This document shows, piece after piece, positions 36,272 to 46,900 of a stretch of DNA of 64,000 nucleotides. Position 1 is the first letter of the stretch. Every line of letters begins with the position of its first letter. The notes below the pieces were generated by a model. It had not been told where the DNA came from. It did no database searches and was given only the letters and a program-made list of their open reading frames with translations. The stretch covers positions 34,877,870 through 34,941,869 of the forward strand of contig JAVUNC010000006.1 in the NCBI GenBank assembly GCA_032173965.1, in the 5' to 3' direction. The stretch is from Sitta carolinensis. Taxonomy: Eukaryota > Chordata > Aves > Passeriformes > Sittidae. The translations under genes and the position numbers were made by a program.

Positions 36272-37990
36272 TTAATTCTGCCTCATGTAGATGAAGGAAC
36301 TACAGTTCTGAGTTGGTTCTATTTTAGGAGTGATACCCTTCATTTGGAGGAGCGCGATACTAACATGAGGGATGGGTAGTTGAACTAAAAAAGTAAGGCA
36401 TGTTCTTGTCACCATTGCCTGCAAGTGAGTGACATAGAACTGGCCTTTGAGCAGTGCTCCTGGTTGCACAGGTTCTCTCTCCTTGGGTATTGAAAGCCAT
36501 CTCTGCCCTTGCTGTCATAGTGCTGATTCAACACGGCATTAGTGGTCACAACAGGCTTGCGTGTTCTAGTCTTGGTGAGTTTTAGTTTTGCAATCATGAA
36601 CCACTTCTTTCCCATAGTGCCAGCACAACACTTGCAAACCTTCAAGAGTAGAGGTATATTTTAGTGAAGTATGTGAAATCCGTGTTGTATTGTGGGATGG
36701 CTTTGAAGTCAATTGGCAGGTTTCTTTGCTTAGTGCAAGAAAGTTATTTAAGCAGGTCATTCCCTTCTGAGGTGGATTTTGGAGTGATTATTGTGTTCCT
36801 CTAGTTGCACTTCAGAGCTGAAGACAGGGTGTCATAAGGTGCAACTTGGAAGGTATTTTTCTTGCCTTCTTTCTGCTTTTTCATTTCCTCATGAAAATAC
36901 CTCAGTTTTCTTGTTAAATATATTTTTCACAGGGTGAGAAAAGGGGAATTTGTGTTTAGGAGGAATTCCTGATGATAGTTTGCTGTTCCTGGGACCCAAC
37001 CAGAAACTTGTTTTAGTTGGTTTCCAGAATCATTCTGTCTTCTGGGTGACTGCAGTGTCAGGTGGTGAGTGAAGTACTCTAGTACCCTGCTCTTTTTGTG
37101 AATAGACTCTTCCATCATGCCTTGTTCTCTTGGGTGCCTTTGCAGGTCCTTGCTGCCTGACAGCCTTGCTCTCACCACCCTCAGAGGCTTCCTGCATAGG
37201 TATGGGCAGTCAACAGTGACAGCAGTGTCACCAAGGTTAGATGTGGTGCAGTCATAGAAGTTGAGAAATATGCTTCTGCTCTGAAACAATTACCTTTTTC
37301 AGATTCTGGTCCTGGATGTAGTTACTCAAACAGTTGTTCTAAATTCCATGGTGACATGCATAGTTCTATTACACAATTCTTTTTGCTCCTGTAGAAACCC
37401 TTCTGTGCTCATATTGAACACTTGGACCTATAGAAGCTGTTGGGCATTCCCCATTCCCATGGATAAGCTTGGTGGCAAATCTGTGTGAAAGGTTTGCTTC
37501 AAGCCTGCTATTGCAGCATAACTGGACACAATGAGCTCAGGATAAATATTTCTTGAAAGTAAGAGCCTTTAATACCAGTAATCTTTCCACTGTTACTTGC
37601 AAGGACATCACCTGTTACAACAATCATCCAGGTTTCATCCAGAGAGAAAACCTTTTGATGGTGAATTACTGACAACAAAAGGTTCCTAATCACTGAAGAA
37701 GGTGTCCTTAATGATATTCACAGGTCCTGTGTTAACAACTGCAGCAACCAACACTGAATTAGGCAGGGACAGATGTCACAATGATGTGATTTCCGTGATG
37801 TGTTTTCAGTATTTGATAGCTTGAGGCTGCAGGTGTTAGTTGGAAATGCCCTTTTTTGAGTAATAGAAAATTTCTGCTTTTTCCTTGCTTTTATGGTTAC
37901 TGAAGCTATTGTGATATAGATGGTCTCTGTTGGTGACATTTGCGCCCTTTCAGTCTGTGTAGCTGCCTGATTCATATTGCTCATCATTTT
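36272..37990 (-). pseudogene. Broken minus-strand coding relic, parent unknown
   Basis: Six minus-strand open frames (61-120 codons) follow one another here in different frames. Their peptides are unusually coding-like: mixed, charged, and not the Leu/Cys-rich type of chance frames nearby. Going 5' to 3' on the minus strand, a frame containing CNRTMHVTMEFRTTV meets a TGA at 37,326-37,328. Another frame then reads YIQDQNLKKVIVSEQKHIS, and a third reads FYDCTTSNLGDTAVTVDC and stays open for 120 codons (37,289-36,927). That pattern suggests a once-intact coding sequence broken by frameshifts and stops. I do not recognise the parent and see no CR1 or retroviral polymerase motif. It could be a retrocopy or a dead nested gene. 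A poly-A tail is not evident on the low-coordinate side. A chance cluster cannot be excluded. Confidence 0.4.
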
Positions 37991-39974
37991 GGTTCAAGAA
38001 AGCCTAGCCGTGGCCACCCGTCCCGTCCTGATTTAATAGTGGAGAAATAAAGTACAGATCTACTCAGTGGTCAGCTGTTGTTTGGGAGTAGCAAGGTCTG
38101 TAACTCAGAGCTGTTTTAAAATTCTCAGCTTGCTGGCATAGCTTAGGTGCCTGAGCAGAATTCTGGAGTCAGTCGTGGGTGTCTTATTTTGGTTTCTCTC
38201 CTCCCAGCCTCCAGGCACCTGTGTTGGTGGCTAGCCTCTCAGTGTCTCTGGTTTCCCATGCACAGCCTGGCCTTTCCCTCAGGGCTGTCTGCCAGACTTT
38301 CTGCCCAGCTCACCCCAGCTCTCCCCTGTACCTGTGCTCTATGCCACACTGGTTTTGCCATTTGTCTTTCAAGCTGCTTTGTCTCCAGCCAGAGTCCTGG
38401 TTTTCCTTTTTCAGTGTGCTGTTTCATGAGGTGCATCAGGAGGGCTCCTACTGCAGAAGGGGAGGGCTCCCATTCCCCTCCCTGGATGGTTCCCCACATC
38501 CATCCTCTGCTTTGCCATGGCTCTCTGGATGCTTGTCACACCCTTAATGTGAGCCAGCTTAATGAGTGTAAATTACATCAAATTGTGTGAGAAAAACAGT
38601 TTTCTTTGAGGAAAATGACTGAAATGGGTTTATGGAAGAGGGCCCAGTCACATGCAAGGCATCACAGAGGAAAAAAAAAATCTCACTTTTGACAGATTTC
38701 ACATAGGTTCTGTTCCCTTGGGGACCATCTTGGTGGTGATGCTGCTGTGAAAGGTATGGGTGCCTGGAGCTGCTCCTCCCTGGTGCAGATTCAAAGTGAA
38801 TGTGTTACCAGAGCTTCAGAAGGTAAAATTTGGAAATGCCATCATCTTCCTGTACCCATGTTTTGTGGTTTCTGTATCTGCTCTCTTCCTAAAGCTTTGT
38901 TTTTGTCAGACTTGTTTATATGGCAGTGAAAAGAAAACTTTGTGGAAAAGGTGGTGTTCCTAATACCTTTGAAGTCTGTGCTAAAATGACCAGGGAACAA
39001 AATTCTTCAAATAAACACTGTCTGGAATTTTTATATAGATGGATGTAGCCTCTGCAGTACCAAAATTTGGCCATGCAAACCAAATACAATGGATTGTGTG
39101 TTTTTTTTCCCAGCCACTGGTCTCAGAAAGAGCTCAACACACAATTCTTTTTAATTGAAATTTGGGCAGACAGTAGCTGGGACATAAGACCAGGCAGTTA
39201 GTCGCGAGGTATATGCGGGCAAAATCTTTATAATGAGGAGTTTTACTAGTGGATAATGCTATTAATTCCCAACAATAGCACTGAAAGAGCTGACAGGCAG
39301 CATTTTAATTATTTTAAAATTTCAATATTTTTTCAATTCTACTAAAAAATGCCCAAACATAATAGGTTGTGTAAAGTAGTATTTAAAGCCTTTTATATGC
39401 AGTCCTTTGGAAGAAAAAACAAGTGAACACTGAAGTGTGTCATGTACCTTTTTGTGGCAATGCACTGACTGTACTGGTTGGGAGGGAATCAGAATTGGAT
39501 ATTTGATATATAAGAAAGAGCATATTTATTAATAAAGTGGGAGTTAGTACACAATATTGTGCACAATCTACATATATATTAAGTGATGTAAAAAGGAGTA
39601 GCAATTTCTCCATATAAAAGATAATCAGGATTTTTTAAACATAAAGTATTCAGTCATAAACTTTCATGGGGTAACTCTGTATGTTTCTCTCTCTGCCCAT
39701 TAACACCTCTGAAACAGTTTACCCTCAACTATAGTTTACTCTTGGACCACATGAAGAGGATTTGTAATGACATTCTCCATTTTTTAATCACTTTAACCAG
39801 GAATCAATGCAGAAGCTGTAACCTGTGTTTGGCAGGAAGGAGGTGGCTGTGTCTGGCTCTGGGAGGAGGTGGCATGTCAGAAGGTCTGAAAGCACTCCAA
39901 GTGCTGAGGAGATCAGGGGGCTGTTATCCACTCCTCAGTCACTTGTTGCCCAGGAGACAAATGTAATCCAGAGA

Positions 39975-39990
39975 TTTTTTTTTTTTTTTT
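39975..39990. repeat. Poly-T run of 16
   Basis: A homopolymer of 16 T in intron 2. Confidence 0.9.
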
Positions 39991-40409
39991 GACCCTTCCT
40001 TGCTGGTTTTTGATTGGGGTCACTATCGACTTTTGGCCTGGAGGAGGTAGTGAAGCAGCACGCCAAGTGTCATAAGATGGAAATTAATCACTAACCGAGG
40101 TGTCTGAGCTCCAATGATTTCCTCTCCTGTGATTGCTCTGTATATGGGAAGACTAATGACACATCTGAACAGACAGTAACGAAGCTCTTCACACCTCCCA
40201 ACAGTCAAGAAGGTTTCTTAACCAGATGTCACTTCAATTTTCCTTTTTATTCATGCTCTCTTACGTGATTGTGGAAAAACAAAAATAACTATCTTAAAAG
40301 AGAACTTTGCAAAGTTGGTGAGCCTTGCCTTAAATTACATTTGTTTTTGCTGGTAGATTTTAAGTCAGCTCAGTTGCAGTGAAAATATAGCAAATCTGCC
40401 TTCTCAGTG

Positions 40410-40434
40410 TTTTTTTTTTTTTTTTTTTTTTTTT
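40410..40434. repeat. Poly-T run of 25
   Basis: A homopolymer of 25 T in intron 2. Length may be uncertain from sequencing. Confidence 0.9.
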
Positions 40435-41693
40435 AACGAGGAGTGAGTGTACTTCTCGATATTTTTTGTGAGTTCCTGTTTTTCAGTGTGATTATTTTTG
40501 GCTTTTGGAAGAATATAGGCAAGCCACATAAATTTATCTTAACAGTAATGAAAGGTTTCAAAGTCACTCTTCAGTAGTGACTTCATATTGTAAGGCCTTC
40601 AGCTTAAACTCACTGATGGGTTTTGAGGAGTAATCTCTTCCAAGTAGATGAAAAGTCTGTCTTGGAAGTAAATGAAAGAAACAGAAAAGTTTGAAAACAA
40701 TACATGGTGTTCCAGTAAGTACAAATAAGGTAGATGTTATTTAAGTGTAGCTTTTTTTATATGCTTATCCCATGCTGTAAGAAGTAAGGAATCCACCAAA
40801 GGTTTTGTCCTGAAAAATGTTCCTAGTTTTGCTCGTTGCTTGCTTAAAAGGAAATTTTATGTTCTTAGTCTGGGTCTTGGATAGAGCACAGAAGTGGAAT
40901 TTAGGATGTTTGGATTCTATTTTTCACTCTGTCCTTTGCCTAAAAATCACTTACTGAGCTTATCATGTGTCTGGCTCATTGTCCCATATTTAAGAGGGCT
41001 AAACATAACAACCTCCTTACTGCAGCCTGCTTTGAGAAGCGTGGTGCACAGCTTCCACAGCTGACAGCAGCACTGGATTGCTCAGTCACTGGCTGTAGTG
41101 CTTTACTGAGATAAGAGCCAAAGAGTCTTGATTGCTGTCTGTCTAGCCCCTCGAGTCTTGGGCTTTTTGGCAGTATCAGGCAGGGCCTTGCTTCACTTCA
41201 GGAGCTGGAAAATGTGTCCCCTTAGACTCTTCTGTGGCCTCCTTGTAGGGTACCTTTGGGCAGTAAAAAGGATGGATGGGCTTGGACCCTGGAAGCCATC
41301 CTGAAGAGTCTTGACCCCGTGTTCCTGTTCTCCCAGAACATTATGTAGCTGTGCTTCTTTCTGACAGAAAACTGTCACACCTCTGGTGGGTTGTGCTGCC
41401 TGCTCTCCTTTTCTTTCAAGCCGAGCCTCACATGATGATGGAAACTTTCTGGGTGCACGTTCAACCATCCAGTGACATCGGGGAAGACTTTTTCATTTAT
41501 TTTTGTGAATTTAGTGTAGCTTTGCTCTCTGTAAGCACTTTGCATGTTGCACTGTGTATCCTAAAGCAGTCCATGGGCAATGGAGCACTTACGAGGTGGT
41601 AGGGCAAAGATACAAGTTTTCAGATGGAAGTAAGTGTCTGGTTTTGGTCTTTAGTATGGTTTAAGAAAATAGTATCCCTCTTCTGATGTGATT

Positions 41694-41723
41694 CTGTGTG
41701 TGTGTGTCTGTGTGTGTGTGTGT
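41694..41723. repeat. (TG)n microsatellite
   Basis: A TG dinucleotide tract of about 30 bases with one TC interruption. Confidence 0.9.
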
Positions 41724-42258
41724 TTGTTCTTTAACACATTAACTGAGAGATTTATTTCACTGATAGAAGTTGAAGCAGAGAAAAAGGATGGTCCTCGATT
41801 GAAAAACAGCTAGAGGCAGTAACACAGCCTCCTCCATGTCTTCCAGAAAACATCAACATTTACCAAAAATTCTTACCATAATGCCTTGAAAGCCTGCCAG
41901 TGAAGTTCAGTCAACAGTTAGGATTGGTGTTTCTTTTTATTTATGTTCAAGCAGAGAAAGACTGCTCCTGAACTATCATTCCATATGCTTTCATAGTGAA
42001 GCTGAGGCAAAGTTTTCATATTATTTTGAGAACTCACACAAAAACAATCCAAAATATCCTCAGCCTGAGACTGAGACAAGACATGAAATTGCATTGCTTG
42101 TAACTGCAGAATAAACATTGAATTTTAGTGTAATTTTTGTGTTACAGATTGCTTGTGTTGTTCCTTGTGTCCAGAAAGGATAATTACAGTAGCTGTTGTT
42201 TTAGCCGATCACAATTTCACAACACCCTTAAATGGTTATACTCTGATTTTACTGTAGG

Positions 42259-42316
42259 CTTTTTTTGTTTGGTTGGTTTGGTTTGTTGGTTTGTTTTGGG
42301 TTTTTTGGGTATTTTT
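42259..42316. repeat. T/G-rich GGTTT-type tract
   Basis: A degenerate run of GGTTT and GGTTTG units ending in TTTTGGGTTTTTTGGG, about 530 bp before exon 3. The G runs are on the transcribed-sense strand, so the RNA could be structured, but the pattern is irregular. Confidence 0.7.
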
Positions 42317-42844
42317 CCCCCTCTGGGGAGAAAAGATGATTAATTTTCTCTTGTAGTATAATGGCATTGATGTCATGTGGGTTGGAGGATTAAGTCCTTT
42401 TATTTTTAAAACAGTTGCTAGGGTGTTTAACCCCCTCCTTTTTAGCTTTTTTTCTCTTTGTATAGCAGCAAAAGGAAAAGAAAACCACTTCCAAAAACAA
42501 GATACTTTTCTGTTTACCAGTTAACTGTAGCTTCTTATTTTTCCCATATGGGGTGATTGGAAAATTGCCAGATATTATTAAATCATATTAACTAGTAACA
42601 AGAGAGAGGGGGAAAAGAGCAACCATTCATTCTTACTTTTTTTTCCTCTCAGGATTGTGATTTCAGTCATACAGTCAATACATTATTAATGGAGCAATAA
42701 TCTCTGGCAAGCAAGTTATGTTCGCTTCTGTCGGACACAAAACCCAAACCCCACTGCTTTTCCTGACAAAACCTGCTAAATAAATAAGCCTGTGCCATTA
42801 GATCAAATATTTGATTTTTTTTTTTAATTCTTTTCTCTTTGCAG

Positions 42845-42981
42845 AGTATTGGAAAGGGGTCCTTGTGGTGTATAGACCCAGAATATAGACAAAATCTTAT
42901 TCAGGCTTTGAAAAAGACACCCTATCACCCATATTCCCACGTGTTCAATACACCTCCCACATCTCCTCAGGCATATCAAAG
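42845..42981 (+). CDS. FOXN3: FOXN3 forkhead box N3, second coding exon
   Basis: The exon is 137 bp, bounded by TTCTCTTTGCAG|AGTATTGG and ATCAAAG|GTAAGA. Read in phase 0 from exon 2 it gives residues 182-226 plus two bases of codon 227. [20 protein letters not shown] supplies the last strand and wing of the forkhead domain. [17 protein letters not shown] continues into the FOXN3 linker that follows the domain. The exon ends in phase 2 (CAA AG), which agrees with a Ser codon completed by the next exon, as in human FOXN3 from memory. The frame is intact. The downstream exons, encoding the serine-rich and C-terminal repressor regions, are not found before 64,000, so the gene model is partial at its 3' side. 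Confidence 0.96.
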
Positions 42982-43679
42982 GTAAGAACTAGATGCATTT
43001 TACAACTCTAAATGTTTTCCTGCGGTGTTGCGTATGATTCTTGGGTAAGACCCTGAATGCAATCAAGCGGTGTAGTTTGGAATGTGCTCGTGCGGAAAGC
43101 CCGGGAGCGCTGGCAGTGGCCTGGCCTTGCTCGGCATGTCCGGGACACCTTTTACCTGCTCAGGCCGCTGCTGGCATCGGCGAGCTCCCCCAGCAGAGCC
43201 TGCAGGCTTCCTGCGGTAGCCGCTGGGCAGAGGAGCGCCAGAAATTAAAATGTAGATAAGCAAGTGAAGAGCTCTGAAGTGCCCACTTATCCCATTTGGT
43301 GAAGGCATGATTCCCTCACTCACTCAGAGGAGATGGGCTCATTCTTTTCCTGGGAGAGCCCTGGGCCGATGTTGCCTCTGCAGGCACGAGATGTCCACCC
43401 GGTGAGCCGGTGCCCAGATGGCTTGACCAGCCCTTGGTGGTGGAGGGGCGCCGGTGGTGGCCCTTAGGATTGGATTAGCCTGGATTTTCTCCTTTGCCGG
43501 TGACATAGGGGGTGGGGTTTTTCTGTTTGTTTTGCGGTTTTTGATCTGGTCTTCATTTACTACCAGTGTTAGCAAAGATACATAAATCTGTGGCTGCCAT
43601 CCGCAAAGCAGGAAAGCAGGCGCTAATGAGGGCCGGGGCTGCTGTGCATGGTCAGGACGGGCAGGGTGTGATGAGCCAG

Positions 43680-43980
43680 CCGCAGCAAGGCCCGCAGCAG
43701 CACCGGGACTGAGCGGTGACGCTGGCGGCTCTCGTGTTGGCCGGCTGAGGTGGTTTTTATTATTTTTCCGCGTTAGCGTTGAGGCTGGCGGCCCGGGAGG
43801 GCAGCGTGATGGTCGCCGTGGCGACGAGGCGTCTCCCCGGCAACGCGCGGGCCGGGCCGGCGCTGCCGCGTCACGGGGCCGCGGGGCTCGGCCGCGCCGT
43901 TGCCGCGGTAACGGCGATCCCGGCGCGGCGCTGGGAGCGGGGGCCCTGGGCCCGCCGTTGTGGCGGGGGATCGCCCCAGT
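43680..43980. promoter_or_regulatory. Intronic CpG island in FOXN3 intron 3
   Basis: About 300 bp of dense CpG sequence begins 700 bp after exon 3, in otherwise CpG-poor intron; a milder GC-rich zone extends from about 43,080 to 44,110. CpG density at 43,800-43,970 rivals the main promoter. It carries X-box-type motifs: GTTGCCGCGGTAAC (43,899-43,912) is an exact match, while GTCGCCGTGGCGAC (43,812-43,825) and GTCTCCCCGGCAAC (43,831-43,844) have one mismatch each. GTGTCCCTAGTAAC (44,101-44,114), also one mismatch, lies just outside. This could be an alternative FOXN3 promoter, an antisense or lncRNA promoter, or an orphan island. A 137-codon frame at 43,779-44,192 is probably a GC artefact. 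Confidence 0.6.
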
Positions 43981-46900
43981 GGCCGGGGATTCCCCTGGCC
44001 CCCTGGATTTGCCTCTGGAAAGCAGGGCATGATGAGGCCGCAGGGTCCGGGGGTGGTGCAGCCCGGCTGTCCTGGTGCTCCGTGGGGTGTTGGGGAAACA
44101 GTGTCCCTAGTAACCACCTGTGGAATTACCCGCCACTACTGTGTTCTGCAGAAGGACGGATAAATTATTTAGATAATGGATTAAAACTGTGATTTGTGCA
44201 TTTGAACAAAGCATGTTTCCTGGCCCTTTATTGTTTCTGCTGCCTTTTTAAGAGTATTTTAATTATGCTCATACAGATTTATTGGTAAATTCTCATAATC
44301 AGTAGAAGTGTAATGCACATCTGACATAGAAATAGAGGGATTTTGATCCCTTCTAATCCCCACAAACAAAAAAAATCCAGCATACACATGCAGTTGAAAG
44401 CCAGAGGCTCTCCCATTTTTTTATGGCTGAAGTGACTGTTGAGTCAATGGGCCGGGTTTGCCAGAAGCACTGTGCAATTGGGTGGCAGATGTTGCCAGCA
44501 AGAGCAACGACGTGGACAGCTCTTCTAGGCTAGGCTGACGGAAGCAATGCAGCAGCACTGCTGTGGGCAGTCCTTGCAGGGAGGAATCCTTAGAGACACC
44601 CTGTCATGGTGTCAGGGTGTGCACAGTGGGGTAGCTACCCTGTGTCCTGCACAGCCGTGTGCCCGCTGCTCCCCTGTCCTCATCCTGTACAGCTGTGCAC
44701 TCGCTGCTGCTCTGTGCTTGCTCTGTGTGGCAAAGGATGCCTGCAGAGTCACAGACCTTGGGCAGAGGTTGCCCTCTCTCAATATGGGGTGTGTGTCCAG
44801 AACCTCAAAGCCTGTTTCCATGAGTGGGAGAAGAGAGGAGTACTGACAGGTGCCAGACAGTGTGGGATTTAAGAAACGGGTTTCAATCACTACCTGCTTT
44901 CACCACTGTGTAGCTGAGCAGGGGAGAAGGAGGGGTCTGGTGAAATACTGACAAGCTAGTCCCAAAACTGAAAGGGAAGCATTTTCTCCTTGGAAGCCAT
45001 AGGATGTCCAAGCTGCTGTTCGTGCTGCTGAGTGCTTTGGAGTCTTCCTTGTAATGACTGCATCATAAAACAAAGAGCTCATGTGGTTGAAGGTGCAAAT
45101 GCCTAGCACTGTTGCTCTTAATTGGCTATCTTTCAGCATTTCCACTGTTAAATAAAACTTAATATCCCCATGGTATTCTAAAATATTTATTCATTCTGGT
45201 ACTAATGACTGGTGAAACATCAACATGAAGCTGGCCTAGGCTATCAGTGACTTTTGAATTAATTCTGGATTGGCAGTTACATAGTAATTTTCTGAATATA
45301 TTTCCAATACATTCTCAACAAGTTGAACGTTCCCTGTGCATTTGGAAAAAAAAACCAGTAATTCCATGTGTAAGTGACAGCTTTCTCATGTGTACAAAGA
45401 CTTCAGTAAGGGTAGAAAATGTAAATCCACTCTACCGTAGTCAGATCTCCAGAGCAATACATAGTCATAGTAACAAGTTCCAAGGGGAGTTTTTCTTATG
45501 GTGAGGACAGTACATCTAGAAAAAATCCTTGGGTGGCATAGGTTTTGCTGTCTGTCCATTTTATGTATTGGAAGTCCAGAACTGAGAGAAGCTGTGTTGC
45601 TTGATATTGATTAAATGTATCTGGAACCAGATAATTTACCAGTATTATTCCTGTCTCTAGGAACAAGGTTTATAAGGGTCAGTTGGTGAAATTCCACAGG
45701 GGTAAATTGACCTATTCTTTGTCTTTATCGGATATTTTAGAAGAATAAAGATGCACAAATGAATCGTGTTCTGTTTAGTATCTGCTTAAGGAGCTTAGGG
45801 TTGAATTGAGCACGGAGTGGAGGAATGCATTGTAAAAGTATCTGAAGCAAGGTGATCACTGAATACACAAATTCTCCTTTTCCTGAACAGAGTTAATTAC
45901 ATCAGATAATTCAGTTTCATGACTTCAGTAGGGCATCCTGCATAAATGGGACGGGGTGGACCTTTTATGAAGGAGCTTCAGGTTGTGAACCCATACATTT
46001 GAAGGGCTGAGTTAGTGTTATACCAGTACCATTTGAGATAAAACCGACTCAAGCCACTGTATTTGGACTACATTGGGTTCCATGTACAGAAGATACTTTG
46101 GGAGAAAAGGCAACCTTGCTGTGTCTGTGCATAAGAAGGAACTTCATACAGCGGTTGTCTGAATTGCTGCTTCAATTCAAGGAAAAGGTGATCTCTAAGT
46201 TGTAAGAAAAGAAGTAGAATATCACCAGGCGAATTATTTAATTTTAATTGGCTTGGATGTGTGTTCTTAAAAAGCAATGCTCGCAACAAACAAACAAAAT
46301 CCCTTGGGTTTTTATCTGCTTCTTCTAATTGAAGCATATGTATTGAAGCATGTAATTTATGATGAATTTCAAGGGTGAGCTAACGCTGATACACATCATT
46401 ACAAAGGAAAAGCTCTCCTTGGTTTAGAAAAATAGGTATGTTAGACTTAGGTGTTTCTTCTTAAATTTTACAATTATGCTGGCAATAGCAAGTTTGAAAT
46501 ATAGACACACACTTGGTTAAGTAACTGTACTAGTTAGTGCCCTAATAACTTCATCTATGTGTTTCGTTTCCAGTTTTCTGACTCTGACTGAAGTATAGAT
46601 GGGATTTCTCTTCTTGGAAGAGGTCTTGAAATGGACTTTTTTCCTGTGTATATTACATGGGGCTATTTCTCAATAGTATTTCGTTTTGTACTGCTGAAAA
46701 CTGTCAGGAAATGTAATCTAAAAGAACAGAAATTATTGTTCTCATAGAGTAATAAAAATACTTGAAAATTTGTGTGACTACCCAGAAATATTGGCTTTAT
46801 AGACTTGTGAATAATTATTTCATGGCTTTTCATTTTTTCAGAGTGTTTTCCTAATTGTAATTTGTTAGAGCAATGTTAAATGTTGACAGATCTGTTGTGA

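Larger units (their letters stand above)
14587..42844 (+). other. FOXN3: FOXN3 intron 2 (about 28 kb)
   Basis: The intron is bounded by GTGAGT at 14,587 and a polypyrimidine acceptor ending TTCTCTTTGCAG at 42,844. It contains the repeats and regulatory candidates listed separately: the X-box pair near 17.9 kb, CR1 fragments, a SINE fragment and a minus-strand relic. Otherwise I see no coding exon. The segments 14.6-17.7, 18.2-22.2, 23.0-26.0, 28.3-35.8 and 38.0-42.5 kb hold only short chance frames and simple repeats. Confidence 0.85.

Noticed and set aside
38147..38590. 147-codon plus-strand frame in intron 2
   Set aside because: Cys/Ser/Leu/Pro-rich peptide typical of a pyrimidine-rich non-coding stretch, with a second long frame overlapping it.
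43779..44192. 137-codon frame in the intronic CpG island
   Set aside because: GC-driven open frame; composition is Ala/Gly/Arg-rich until the island ends and no domain is seen.
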